From NCBI RefSeq assembly GCF_009913435.1, contig NZ_CP047896.1:1-64000 (forward strand): a DNA stretch of 64,000 bases, in the 5' to 3' direction. Within the stretch, counting starts at the first letter, position 1. The number at the start of each line of letters is the position of its first letter. Below, one piece after another: positions 53,325 to 64,000 of the stretch. This DNA is from Sphingomonas changnyeongensis. Its GTDB lineage: Bacteria; Pseudomonadota; Alphaproteobacteria; Sphingomonadales; Sphingomonadaceae. The notes beneath the pieces were generated by a model. It did no database searches and was not told the origin of the DNA. It saw nothing but the letters and a program-made list of their open reading frames with translations. A program made the translations under genes and the position numbers.

Positions 53325-56300
53325 CTACTCCCCCTCCACCAGCCGCGCCCGCCGCGCCACCTCGCGCACAGTTGCGTAGATGTCGTGCATGCGGAAGCGT
53401 TCGCCGGTTTTCCGCACCGAGCCCTCGAACTCCGAGCGCGCAACGGCGATGGCACCGCCGTACACTCGCGGAGCTGTCATGGCGCGCGAGATGACGTCGA
53501 CGGTGCCGGCGCGGTCGTCATTCAGCACGACGGCGTAGCGCTTGCCAGGGGTGATCTCGAACCATTCAATGCCGTCGAGCGAGCGCATTTGCTTGCCCAA
53601 AGGCTCCTCGTCCGGCCCGACCTCTGCCTCGGCCGCTTGCGCCCGCGGCTTGAGCTCGCGTGCAGACCCTGCGGCGGCTTGGAGTGGCGTCGGCGCGGGC
53701 GTCGGCCCGAGTTCGGCCAGCTCCTCCAAGGGGTCTAGGTCTTCCGGTGACGGCTCGTGGCGCGGCCGCGCGGCATAATGCGCGGCTGCCTTCGCGCGCC
53801 AATCCTCGAGCTTTTGGAGTAACTTCGCCAGCTCACGGTCAGGGTTCGCGAACCAGTCTGTCGACCAGATGCGATGGATGCGCCAGCCCATATTCTCGAG
53901 CACTTTCTGGCGAATGCGATCCCGATCGCGAACGCTGAAGCCGCTGTGCCAACGCGCGCCGTCACATTCGACGCCGGCGATGAAGCCTAGCGGATAATCG
54001 GGATGACGAACGCCGAGATCGATACGGAAGCCCTCGACGCCCACCTGGCTCACAACCTGATAGCCATGCGCCCGGAGCCTCTCGGCGACAAACACTTCAA
54101 AATCGCTGTCCGGGATGCCATCGTCATCGCTGTCGACGGTCGCGCCGCCCATCGCATAGGTTAGGTAGGATTTGAGGGCGACCACGCCGCGGCTGGATGT
54201 TTCGGTGATCTTGATGTCACCGGGCCGGAGCGAGGTAAAGATGCGCGTGGACAGCTTGGCGCGCGTGACCAGAACGTTCAGCCGCCGCCAGCCCACTTTC
54301 TGGTTCATCGGACCAAAGCGCTGCATAACGACGCCATCTTTATTCGGTCCATAAACGGTCGAGATCAGGATAATGTCGCGTTCATCACCCTGCACGTTTT
54401 CGAGATTCTTGATAAAGAACTCGTCGATCCCCCGCTGTGATAATCAATGTAATCGCGGACTTCCCGTTGCTCGAGCATCAGCCGATCGAACTCGGCGCGG
54501 ATGAGATCCGCCTGCTTGATGTTCATCGTTGCAATGCCGAGCGAGCGCTCGGGGTAGGCGCGCATCAGGCGATAGGCCTCCTCGATAACGGCCTGCGCTT
54601 CCTGCTGATTGATCGACGCGTCGTATGTGCCCCCGACATAGTGGCATTTGACGCCGAGCAGCTCGTCGTCGGTCCTCGGACTCGGGAAGATGATGAGGTC
54701 GCGGTCGTAGAATTCGCGATTCGAGTACTGGATCAGTCGCTCGTGCTGCGAACGGTAATGCCAACGCAACCGCCGCTTACGCCGCAGCCGCTGGTTGGCG
54801 AGATCGAGGATGGATTCGGTGTCCTCGGTCGCGGATCCGTCGTCGCCATCGCCTTCGCCATCGCTTAGGCTCGCGGAGAAGAAGTCGCTCGGCGGGAGCT
54901 GATTGGCGTCGCCGACAACGACGATCTGGTCGGCGCGCAGAATAGCGCTGACCGCAAACTCGGGCCGCATTTGTGACGCTTCGTCGATCACCAGCAGATC
55001 GAAGCGGATGCTATTCGGACGAATATACTGCGCTGCAGACGTAGGCGACATCATCCAGACCGGCTTCAGCGCCTGCAGCGCATTGGCGGCCCGGTAGGTG
55101 AGGTCACGGAGCGAAGTGCGTGAGCGCTTGAGCCCCAACTCGCGCTCGATTAGCGCGCCCTCGGTGAAGTCCCCAGCCCGGCCCTTGTCGTTTCCCCACG
55201 GTGCCTTATCCTGAAGCCGGGCGGCGACGATCGCCTTCGCCTCGAGCTGCTGCAGCTCCTCATCGATTACGGCAAATGCACTTCGCGCGCTTTCGAGAGA
55301 AAGGCCCCGAGGCGCCCCAGTTCTTCACCCGATCCACCGACATAGGCGCGGACAAGCGCCTGCACGACTAGCCACTCGTAAAGGTCGGGCAGCAGCTCAG
55401 GTGCGACCTCACCCGCCACTGCGGCCTGGGCAAGCGGGTCGAGCCCCGCCTCGCGCACGCTGGCCCGATATTTGAGGAGATCGGCAACCATACGGACCCC
55501 GTCCTGATCCGCCGCAAGCGCAGCGAGCGCATCGGAGAGCGCAGCCCAAGTGGACTCGAACCGAGCGGCGTCGAGGCCTGTTCGCGACCGAAGCGTGGCG
55601 CAGGCGTCCGACCATGCCGGCCACGCCGCCGAAACGCGCGGCGACAGCGCGATTAGTTCCCGCAACAGAGTGGCGGGGCTATCGGCAGTGCGCGCCACCG
55701 CAGCCATTGGTAGCGGTCCGGCATCGGCCGACAGCTTCGCAACGCAGCCCAGTGCGTCGGTTAGGGGACTCATATCCTGGTCGATGGATCGTACCCATCC
55801 GAAGCCGTCACCGTGCGAGATGCCGGCGAAGATTGCTTCCGCGGCGGCGAGATTGCGCAGGCGGGCCGCGAGATCGACCCCGTCCCGGCTGATCATGCCA
55901 TCTGCCCGGGCACCGATCTCGCTTAGCGTTGCGTCCAGACGCTCCGCCGCGGCCCGCTTCGCAGCTATTGCCCCGGCGAGCATCGGCCAAGGCATGCTGC
56001 CCGTACCAAGCGCCTCGGCCTTCTCCAGTGCGTCGGCAGCAGCGCGGGCGAGATCGCCGGCTCGCATGCGGTCAGCCGCGTTAAGCTTCAGCCATGCGTC
56101 GAGTACGTTAGCGGCGCGGCATTCGCGCAGACGCGCCTGCGCCTCCTGCAAGGCCGTCGCGACTTCGAGCGCTGCGTCGAATGCGGAGTCGGCACCCGCC
56201 CAAAGCAACGCAGGAAAGAGCGACTGGGTCGCGCTCTCCTGGCGAAACGTGACCTCGCGCCGTAAGAGGCGCGAGGCATGGCGCAGCGTCTCGACTGCGG

Positions 56301-59181
56301 CTGTGCGTTCCTGCCCTCCCCGCACCCAGCGCTTCAGACGGCGATCGGCCGCCTTGAACTCGCCATTGAACAGCCGCGCGAAGAAGCCCGCACGTTCGAC
56401 AGTGTCAGCGGTCTCTCCGAGTTCGCCAGGATCGCTCTCGAGCGCTTCGGGACTGAGCACTGCCTCAAGCGCTTCGCGCTCGGCGCGGATGCTCTCGGCG
56501 GCCGCCGCCTCCCGTTCAAGCGCGGCGCGGGCCATCGGGTCCAGCATCGCAGGTGCGGCCAGCGCGGCCGGGATCGAAGACAGGCGACCGAGCGCATCGA
56601 TCACCCCAGCCGCAACCCGTGCCCCCGTTGTCGACAGGGTTTCGGGGAGAGAGATGAGCTCCGCCAGCAGCGTTAGATCCTCGCCTATCGTACGCAGCGC
56701 GGTTTCCGCCTCGCGCAGCGCCGCGAGCCGCTCCCTGGCCTGCGCGACGGTATCAGGGACTTCGCCCTCCGCGAACGCTTGGGCAAGCGCGTCCACCTGC
56801 GCAGCGAGGACCTCGCCTGGCGCAAGCACGTCCTGATCGAGCTGCTGCCGCAGGGTACGCCATCGGTTGGCGGCGTCGAGCAACGCCCGGGCGGCTTCCG
56901 GATGGCGCAGCGCGGATCTCAGCACGGCATCGTCGATGGTATCTGGCAGGCCCAGCCCAGCGAGCTGACGCGCAGCCGCAGCCAATTCGCCTCCCGGGGG
57001 CGGCAGAAAAAGGCCGAGCTCAGCAAGGCGGCGTTCGATCGCGAGCAGATCGGTTGCGGCGACAGCGGCCGCGCGCGCAGCTGCGAGTTCGCTGCGCTGG
57101 TCGAAGGGATCGAGCCGCTCAGCGCCTTCCCAGCGCGTCTCGCCGCCGTCTTTGCGCAGCGCAAGTAGCGCGCGCCCGAAATCGTCGAGCGCGCTGCGCC
57201 GCTCCTTTAGCTCTATCGCTTCAAGTTCGGACACCTTGTCTGGTGTCCAGCGATCGGCGATCGCTTCGACGCTCGCGGGCAGCGACTTGCGCAGCCGGAT
57301 CTCGCGCCAGGCGAGCTGGTAGGCGTTACGTCCTAGCCGACCAAGCGGCTCTGTGATCAGCGCCAGATAGCGCCGGATCAGATCTCGCTTGCGGGCGACC
57401 TCGGCGCGCGCTTCTCCGAGGCGCGCCCGGTCGACGGACGGCCTAGCGTCAAAACGCTCGCGTAGTCCCGCGTATACGGTATCGCGCTTGGCTGTGTCGC
57501 CATGCAGTTCGAGAAGCAGCGGACCAAAGCCCGCTTTGCGCAGGCGGCTGGCGACAACGGAAAGCGCGGCCTGCTTCTCGGCAACGAAGAGCACTCGCTT
57601 CCCGTCCCGCAGCGCCGTCGCGATCATGTTGGTGATCGTCTGCGACTTACCAGTGCCCGGCGGCCCTTCGATGGCTAGCGATTTGCCCGCTGCGACGTCG
57701 ATGAGCGCGGCATGTTGTGAAGCGTCGGCCGGCTGGATGAGCGGCGGCGCCGTGCTGGCGAGCGGCTCGGCATCGATGTCTGGCACTTCGAGAGGGGTTG
57801 GATCCTCGGCAAGGGAACGCGCGCTCAGTAGTCCGGGCAGCAGCGGATGGTTGGCGAAGGCGCCATCGCTCCAGATGGCCGGGTCAAGATCCTTCCAGAG
57901 CACCATACGAGGAAAAGGCAGGACGGCAATCGTCGCGAACCGCCGGAGGGTCAGCCGCCGCCCCCGATCGAGCACTGCCTTCAGCCGGATGAAGTAGGAT
58001 TCGGGCGCTTCGTTCTCGCGAAGCGCCGGCGTCTCCAACCCCCAATGCTGCCGCATCTTCTCCTGAAGCGCGACATTCACCTCCAGACCTTCGTTGCTCG
58101 CGACCAGCGTATACTCGTAGCGGCCGTGCACCACCTTTTGTTCGAGCCGGACCGGCAGGATCAGGACAGGCGCGTGGTGCTGTATGTCAGACTCGTCGTC
58201 CTCATACCATTGCACAAAGCCCAGGCAGAGAAAGAGTGTGTGGAGGCCGGTCTCCCGCTCGTGCGTCCGATACTTCTCGTAAATCCCTTTCAGCCGCTTT
58301 TCGAGCTCCTTGGCGGTCAGGAGGACGCGGATCCGATCGTCTTCGTGGTGATCTTCGACATCGTCGTGGTCCGAGCCGCGCAAGTCGAAGGAGGGATCAA
58401 AGCCATGCGCGGCGGCAAGCGCCTTCACATCGATCGACTTGCCATAATCCAGCTTGGGCAGACCCAGCTGCTGCCGGACCGTGTGGCGCAACGCGCGTTC
58501 GGCTGTCTGCCAGGCGCACATATCGGCTTCGTCCTCGCCCAGCCTTTCGGTAGCCTCGAGAAAGGCGGGATCGGTAAGCCGCGCGCGCTCATAGGCGATG
58601 CGGAACTCAGGCGTGACCTCGTCCTTCGGCGTTACTTCCTCGTCGGGCAGCGGCTCGAAGCCGAGCGGCCCCTCCTCCAGCGCTTCAAGCAGCAGGTCGG
58701 GCCGCTCGTCGACTATGCGGATATGGCTGGTGGAGCGGCTTCCATGCTTGAAAGCGATCAGAGGGTTGCGCTTTCCGAGATCGATGAGCCGGGTGCGCAG
58801 CGCGGTAACTTCCGCTTCGGTACGGCGCTGCTCTTCGGTCATGGGCTTCGGCTCCATGGAGGTTGACCGCAGCTCGGAGATCGCGGCGGACATCTGTGGG
58901 GCGGGCGTGAGCCCTGATTCGTCGGGCAGATAAATGACGCTCCGCGCACGCGACGCCTTGGTACGCGGGTGCTTGGACTTGGGATTGGTCTTAACCCGAG
59001 CCGGTTTGACCATTCCCGCTTGCAGCAGCTCTTCGACCCTCTTCGCGAGTGCTTTCGCGGATGGTGTGTTGCGGTGACGCAATTCCGACATGACCAGTTT
59101 CAGCTCGGCAGCATTTGCCGAGTTTCGGTCGACCATGGCTTTCAAGTCATCGGTCGTCTTGTAAAAGAGCGGCCGAGCCAT
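53325..59181 (-). pseudogene. DUF4011 SF1 helicase-nuclease, two frameshifts
   Basis: About 1950 aa if repaired, starting after GGGGGAG. Piece 1 (59181-55267) has the DUF4011 region (LRTRLIDLGKRNPLIAFKHG) and helicase motif I GPPGTGKSQT (about residue 509), followed by a long coiled insertion. Piece 2 (to about 54430) has motif II LVIDEASQM and motif III VVGDANQLPP. Piece 3 (54395-53325) has VQGDERDIILISTVYG (motifs V/VI region) and a Vsr/MTES_1575-like nuclease (FRIDLGVRHP, GVECDGARWHSG, WRIHRIWSTDWF). The shifts lie near 55295 and in a C5 run at 54429-54433. The family is linked to phage defence; here the domain order supports DNA or RNA unwinding and cleavage. Confidence 0.85.
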
Positions 59182-59362
59182 TCACTCCCCCAAAAGGATT
59201 AATAACAACATAATTTGGAAATGAGCAGCGCAGGAGTATTTTACTTATTCGGCTCCGACTATAACTTCGCTAACGTTGTTTATGTTAATTTCCCAAACCG
59301 CGAGCGATAATAATTACTACGGTCTCGATGATGGCATGCCTGTCCATCCAAATGACAACCCA

Positions 59363-61009
59363 CTATTCGGCAGTCTCCGACGAAACGTCGTCATCGTCTG
59401 GCGTGACTATCTGCAAGACTCCCGCTGACTCTGGTGTGTCAAGCGTCTCCACCTCTCGAAGCCGCCGCTCAACCGCCCGTGTTCTCTTGCCCGCCTCATC
59501 TACGGTGCGCTTTGCAGTATCAAGCTGCTTCCCCAGCTTCTCCCAAACCTGGCCATACTTCATGAACTCGGCCTTGGCCGCTCCCAGCACCTGCCACACC
59601 TCGCTGGAGCGCTTTTCGATAGCCAGAGTGCGAAAGCCCATCTGCAAGCTCGTAAGGAGCGCCGCGAGAGTGGTCGGACCTTGTACCATAACGCGATGTT
59701 TCGATTGAAGATCGCTGGCAAGACCGGGACGCCGGATCACCTCGGCAAAGAGACCTTCGGTAGGGAGGTACATGATGGCGAAGTCCGTCGAATAGGGCGG
59801 GTGGACGTACTTCTCGCAGATCGTTTTCGCCTGCAGGCGAATAGCCCTCTCGAGCGCCAAACCAGCCTTCTCGACATCCTCAGCATTGCCTCCGTCCTGC
59901 GCGACGAGAAGCCGATCATAATCCTCATGTGGAAATTTCGCGTCGATCGGAAGCCAAAGCGGATCGCCTCCACCCGCGCGTCCTGGGAGCTTAACAGCGA
60001 ACTCCACCATCTCGGCTGACTCCGGCCGGATACGGACGTTAGCAGCGAACTGGTCCCGCGTGAGCATATCCTCAAGGAGCATCCCCAGCTGTACCTCACC
60101 CCAACCACCGCGCGATTTGACGTTGCTAAGGACGCGCTTCAGGTCACCGACGCCGGTCGCGAGGTTCTGCATCTCGCCTAAGCCCTTGTGGACCTGCTCT
60201 AGGCGGTCACTGACGAGCTGGAAAGACTCGCCCAGCCGCTTTTCGAGTGTACCCTGAAGCTTCTCGTCCACAGTTGCCCGCATTTTCTCGAGCTTGTCGG
60301 CATTGTCGGCACGTAGCGTCTCTAGCCCCTTCGACACTGTCTCGCGGAGCGCCTCCTGACGCTTGTCGTTGGCCTCGATGAGCTGCGCAACCTTACCTGT
60401 CACGCCTTCAAGTGCGAGGCGCTGCTCTTCTCGGCTGTCGCGCTGCGCAATAATCAAGCGATCGGACAGAGCGGTAACCGCTTCGTTGGTTTCGCGCAGA
60501 CGGTCTGTTTGCGCGGCGGACATAACCTGAAGCGCAGTCCGCTGTTCCTCTCGAGCCGCTTTCTGAGCTTCAAGCAGCTGGTCGGAAAGGTTGCGAACCG
60601 CATCATTGGTATCCCTGAGCCGTTCGGCTTGGGCTGTTGAGAAGCTCTCAGCGTTCGCTCGGATAGCCTCTTCAAGCTTGGCCCGACTGTCCGCAGCCTC
60701 AGTCCGCATGAGGCTCAGCTGCTCTGTCTGCGACTTGCCGAACTCGCTTAGCCGGTTCTCCACAGCGGCGAAACGCCCTTCGAGCGACTCCGTCTGCGAG
60801 CTGAACATTTTCCGGAGTTCGTCACGGCCTGTGCGTGCTTCTTCGCGGAAGGCGACGGGCAGTTCCTTGGCGACCTGCTCAATCACTGCCAAGCGCGAGA
60901 TCAGCTCGTCGGGCAGAGCAGCCGGCTTCCTGGCGCTCTGCAGAACCAGCAGCATGAGAGCGAAGACTGCGACCGCGAGCGCCATTGCGATGTACAATAA
61001 GCTTTCCAC
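59363..61009 (-). CDS. rmuC: DNA recombination protein RmuC
   Basis: 548 aa, starting at GTG 61009. N-terminal membrane anchor (YIAMALAVAVFALMLLVLQS), a long coiled coil (about 40-300, repeated REEQR and RLRETNE), and the conserved C-terminal RmuC domain: VKSRGGWGEVQLGMLLEDML, LPIDAKFPHEDYDRLL, AIMYLPTEGLFAEV and VMVQGPTTLAALL. The K in DAKFP and the acidic residues resemble a PD-(D/E)xK nuclease. Limits inverted-repeat recombination; recently seen in phage-defence contexts. About 180 AT-rich bases separate it from the helicase start. Confidence 0.92.
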   Translation of the reverse strand: MESLLYIAMALAVAVFALMLLVLQSARKPAALPDELISRLAVIEQVAKELPVAFREEARTGRDELRKMFSSQTESLEGRFAAVENRLSEFGKSQTEQLSLMRTEAADSRAKLEEAIRANAESFSTAQAERLRDTNDAVRNLSDQLLEAQKAAREEQRTALQVMSAAQTDRLRETNEAVTALSDRLIIAQRDSREEQRLALEGVTGKVAQLIEANDKRQEALRETVSKGLETLRADNADKLEKMRATVDEKLQGTLEKRLGESFQLVSDRLEQVHKGLGEMQNLATGVGDLKRVLSNVKSRGGWGEVQLGMLLEDMLTRDQFAANVRIRPESAEMVEFAVKLPGRAGGGDPLWLPIDAKFPHEDYDRLLVAQDGGNAEDVEKAGLALERAIRLQAKTICEKYVHPPYSTDFAIMYLPTEGLFAEVIRRPGLASDLQSKHRVMVQGPTTLAALLTSLQMGFRTLAIEKRSSEVWQVLGAAKAEFMKYGQVWEKLGKQLDTAKRTVDEAGKRTRAVERRLREVETLDTPESAGVLQIVTPDDDDVSSETAE

Positions 61010-61330
61010 CCGGAACCCCCATTTACGTCAGTCGTCCAGCTCGCGCACAGATGCCTGCCGAACAACGTTATCGGCCGCCTTGGTTCTCGTCGCATGGCGA
61101 AAGGCCGCCAAGTGATGAACCGCGGTCATCTCAGCTGCGTCAAGCCGACATATCCCCCATTTGCATCATGCTACGACAAAATTGGTCGGAGTTGCTGTAG
61201 TTAGATAAGCAGACCCAAACCCTTGATTGCAAGGCGAAAAGGCCGCCCAAGTGCAGCAATCAGGCACTCGGTCTGGACGCGCCCCAGTCACTGCGAACCC
61301 CGTTCACCAGCTCGCGTTTGCGAGCTGGTC

Positions 61331-61660
61331 TCACAGTTTTCGGCGGATGGCGTCCTGCAGCAGCTCCTTGTCGAGCGACGGGTCGGCCACGAGCTTGCGC
61401 AGCTTCGAATTCTCGTCCTCGAGCTGCTTTAGGCGGTGCGTGTCAGGCGGCAGCATGCCGTCTTATTCCTTCTTCCAGTTGAAGTAGGTCGCCTGGCTGA
61501 TCCAGGCCTCCCGGCCAATATCCGCTACGGGAACGCCGTCCGCTCCCTGCTTCAGAAAGAACGCCTTCTGGGCGTCAGAAAACCTCCATGCCCTCAGCGT
61601 ACTTCGCTCTTCCCAGCCAGGGAGATTACGTAACTCAAAGCGATCCAGTTTTCCGAGATC
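61331..61660 (-). pseudogene. IS3 OrfA remnant with element end
   Basis: Reads FSDAQKAFFLKQGADGVPVA, REAWISQATYFNWKKE, TAA, DGMLPPDTHRLKQLEDENSK and LLQDAIRRKL. Start codon region lost. A terminal stretch (AACTCAAAGCGATCCAG, 61632 onward) is shared with the copy at 63798, in the same orientation. Confidence 0.75.
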
Positions 61661-61717
61661 AGATCACTCGGCGATGCCCCCTGGAAGGACCCGTGACAGC
61701 CATTCGGCGGGGCCCCT

Positions 61718-62458
61718 CTAGGAGCGGGTCAGCGGTAAGGCCAAGGCGGAAGCCGCAGGGCCGTCCTCAATCGCAGGGCCACTCGCACCTACCTGACGCA
61801 GCGGTGCCTGGCCCATCATCCTGTTAACGATTCCCGCCATAGACTCGGCGGTCGTCCGATCACCCGCTGAGATGACGGCGCAGTGCGGGTGCGAGTTGCG
61901 GCCCGTCTGCCACATGATCTCCACGATATAGTCGTGCCGGTGATGGTACGTCGTGGTGGAACGGCGCCCGAAGGACCAGCCGCCCCCGATTCCGCTCGAT
62001 CCCATGAAGCCGATCATGGGCGAGCCGCTCGTCTTCGTCTTGGCGGTGGTGGTCGTCTCCACCTCGACGCTCGCCTTTAGGATCTGGTCGGGCGTGATCT
62101 CAATCTGCTGATAGTCGGTGCAGGTGTGGACGAGGCCGATGCGATCGTCCCCGGTGATGATCATCGCGCCTGGTCGAGGGTTCCACCAGCTATAGCGGCT
62201 GGCGACCGGCTGTCCTCGGGACAGGTCGTCCAGCATGCGCTTGGTCAGCCGCTTGAACATGGCGTTGGCCACCGGCTGCGCCAGAAGCCTGTTGGAAATA
62301 CCGCACAGGAAGAAGGCGAAGATCGCCATGACGATGTCGCCGCCATGGACGCCGTTGAGCAGCCGGGGTCCGACCAACACGATCATCGGACTCCACTTTA
62401 GCGCCTGATAGATCAAGTCGATCTTCTTCGTCTCGGCTTTGATCTCCTCGTTCGTCAT
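61718..62458 (-). CDS. Membrane-associated hypothetical protein
   Basis: 246 aa after GGGAGAA. Two hydrophobic segments near the N-terminus (WSPMIVLVGPRLL and IVMAIFAFFLCGISNRLL), then a soluble beta-rich domain (PGAMIITGDDRIGLVHTC, EITPDQILKASVEVETTTT), a Gly-rich loop (GSSGIGGGWSFGRRSTTT) and helical ending (TTAESMAGIVNRMMGQAP). No family recognised. Lies between two IS remnants, so probably part of the accessory region. Confidence 0.65.
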   Translation of the reverse strand: MTNEEIKAETKKIDLIYQALKWSPMIVLVGPRLLNGVHGGDIVMAIFAFFLCGISNRLLAQPVANAMFKRLTKRMLDDLSRGQPVASRYSWWNPRPGAMIITGDDRIGLVHTCTDYQQIEITPDQILKASVEVETTTTAKTKTSGSPMIGFMGSSGIGGGWSFGRRSTTTYHHRHDYIVEIMWQTGRNSHPHCAVISAGDRTTAESMAGIVNRMMGQAPLRQVGASGPAIEDGPAASALALPLTRS

Positions 62459-62649
62459 GTCTTCGATTCTCCCGTTTCAACGTCAGACAGCATCCCCTAA
62501 CACTCAGGCGCAACTGGCTTAAATTGCGTGAAGAAGGCAAGGCTTGTGCGTACGTGGAGGAGAATGCGACGGGCCGGCGTAGCGCGACACGCCCGCACAG
62601 TCGTCCCACGGCCGATCCCCGCCCGTGCAGGGGAACCCCGTGCCAGCAG

Positions 62650-62832
62650 TCGACTGCGGCCGTTCTTCCCGAATAGCCATGGCAAGCCTCGGGTGGATGA
62701 TCGGCGGATGTTAATCGGACGCACGAAAGGCGGCTTGAGCACGAAGCTCCACGCCGTCGCCCTCGCGAACGGCCGGCCCTTGAGCTTCTTCATGACTGCC
62801 GGGCAGTTCGGCGACTACACCGGCGCAGCGGC
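62650..62832 (+). pseudogene. IS5 transposase, internally deleted
   Basis: SRLRPFFPNSHGKPRVDDRR joins directly to IGRTKGGLSTKLHAVALANG and LSFFMTAGQFGDYTGAA. In an intact IS5 transposase these are separated by about 80 residues, so the middle has been deleted in frame. No second or third catalytic residue. Confidence 0.7.
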
Positions 62833-62981
62833 GCAGCCGGCTCGGAGGTTCGCTTGCCATTGTGTACTGGCAAAGGTGTTCCGGCAACGTCCCTACTGTA
62901 GACGGGATGACCCGCGCGAACCCGTCTTCACAAGATGCACCTGCGTTGTCACGACGCTTAGGGATTCACTATCCAAACCGC

Positions 62982-63512
62982 TCATACGCCTGCACCCTGC
63001 CAAGAGAGCCGGTTCTTTTGCAGGCGGCCGGCCGGATCATAGTCGATAACCCGGTACGGCAGGTCGGGACTCCAGTCCCATAGCACCAAGTTTCGGTTGG
63101 CCATGGTCGCCCCAGGGACGAAGCTCGGCACGATGATCCCGCTATAGCCGTCCAGACGAAGGCGGTCGGCGACCAGCCAGGACCGGGCGTCGCGGTTCGC
63201 TCGCTGGCACGCCAGCCATCCGCATGCGAGGTCGTCCATTTGGACGTTGTGCTTCTGCCGACCTGCCTCGTCACTTAGGTCAGCAATGTCCTCGCAATCG
63301 ACTTCAAATTCGCACATCTTCAGCGGCTGAAGGCGATGGCTGAAGCCTTGGGTGCATTCGCCGACGACCCTCATGATATCGATCGCAAGATAAAGTGTTG
63401 GCTAGCCCTTGCGGTTGAACCGCCCCCCGGTGTTTGCCGCACCCCCGCCGGAGAGGGGAGTGAACGACCAGACGGGGTCATGGCCACGATAGCAGCGCCC
63501 CGAGAACCTCAA
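62982..63512 (-). pseudogene. Second RES-domain toxin, nonsense mutation
   Basis: TTG start at 63512 overlaps the antitoxin stop. Frame: RFSGRCYRGHDPVWSFTPLS, TGGRFNRKG, a TAG at 63402-63404, then PTLYLAIDIMRVVGECTQGF, EVDCEDIADLSDEAG, DLACGWLACQRANRDARSWL and DGYSGIIVPSFVPGA. All RES blocks except the stop are in one frame. The remaining ORF from ATG 63374 lacks the first catalytic Arg block. Different subtype from the RES protein at 38590. Confidence 0.82.
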
Positions 63513-63649
63513 GCAAATCCGCCGAGCGCGAGATGATCGAGATAGTCGCGGACCGCGCCCGCCTTGCCGGACTTGACCAGCGCCTCCGGCGTGTGTCCGT
63601 CGAGGCCGGGGATCGGCTGGGAGCGATACCAGGCCATCTCCTGCGCCTA
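63509..63649 (-). pseudogene. DUF2384 (Xre/MbcA/ParS) antitoxin fragment
   Basis: The C-terminal half only: WYRSQPIPGLDGHTPEALVK and GKAGAVRDYLDHLALGGFA, then TGA overlapping the RES start. The N-terminal HTH was replaced by an IS3 end at 63650. Confidence 0.78.
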
Positions 63650-63825
63650 GCTGATCCCGGCCTTCCGACAGCTGTCCGCTACGGGATCGCCGTCCGCTCT
63701 CTGCTTCAGAATGAACGCCTTCTGGGCTTCCGAAAACCTCGATACCTTCATCGTCCTGCGCTCTTCCCAGCCAGGGAGATTACGGCGAAAAACTCTAACT
63801 CAAAGCGATCCAGTTTTCCGGGCTC
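63650..63825 (-). mobile_element. IS3-family element end with OrfA start
   Basis: Contains MKVSRFSEAQKAFILKQRAD and GDPVADSCRKAGIS followed by TAG, the first 30 residues of OrfA, and the terminal sequence AACTCAAAGCGATCCAG. About 160 bases resemble 61500-61660 in the same orientation. Truncates the antitoxin gene. Confidence 0.72.
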
Positions 63826-64000
63826 AAATCACCGCCGAAATCGCCGGCCAACGTGTCTGGGGGCATGCCCCCAGACACGTTGCCATCCCATCAAACAACC
63901 ATTGACTGGTAACAATCAGGGGAGCACGTCAACGAAGCCTAGCTCGTAGTCACTGCCAATAGACAGGTTCAGCTGGCAAGATAACCGGCTCGCTGCAATG

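Noticed and set aside
55550..56836. 428-aa plus-strand ORF rich in Ser/Ala/Arg
   Set aside because: Shadow of the helicase coiled insertion; low-complexity composition.
1..64000. tRNA or rRNA genes
   Set aside because: No TPsiC-type GGTTCGAATCC motif with cloverleaf context and no rRNA-like stretch was found on reading.

Overview
The window is high-GC DNA from an alphaproteobacterium, most likely a sphingomonad (Sphingomonas, Sphingopyxis or Novosphingobium). The grounds are a TonB-dependent receptor with its secreted partner, a MucR-type regulator whose zinc-finger cysteines are replaced, and sphingomonad-style Tat-exported hydrolases. The assignment is inferred from protein character, not from a marker gene. 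No rRNA, tRNA or CRISPR array was seen.

Layout. 0-5 kb: a partial CDS at the edge and a 1.5-kaa nuclease-STAND ATPase resembling Avs antiviral proteins. 5.5-12.3 kb: a frameshifted TonB receptor with a small secreted protein, facing a lipoprotein/secreted-protein pair. 12.5-20 kb: two HNH nucleases, IS and antitoxin remnants, and an envelope-type group (membrane protein, exported beta-helix protein, 2OG-Fe(II) oxygenase). 20-25.6 kb: an OmpR-type two-component pair divergent from an OB-fold exported protein, an esterase and a tannase-like hydrolase. 26-31 kb: MucR, then a LytTR membrane regulator divergent from an exported acetamidase/formamidase. This pair lies inside a unit bounded by 18-bp direct repeats and inverted AAATGGCACA repeats. 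FolB follows. 31.5-36 kb: a decayed IS3 element, IS scraps and hypothetical genes. 36-53 kb: an accessory region packed with toxin-antitoxin type genes (Fic, RES/Xre, an AbiEi-like/HipA fusion, HipBA, HicAB, a FitAB/VapBC-like pair) and two large overlapping tyrosine recombinases. 53-61 kb: a DUF4011-type helicase-nuclease of about 1950 aa, broken by two frameshifts, next to rmuC. 61-64 kb: a membrane protein, a second broken RES/Xre pair and duplicated IS3 ends.

How it fits together. Most of the second half looks like a mobile defence and toxin-antitoxin island that has been repeatedly hit by IS elements. A recurring pattern is that toxin genes (HicA, VapC, the second RES) carry nonsense codons while the neighbouring antitoxin is sometimes intact (HicB, FitA-like). 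Several long genes (TonB receptor, helicase, one recombinase) are interrupted only by single-base shifts, some at short homopolymers. These could be recent mutations or assembly errors, and should be checked in reads before calling the genes dead.
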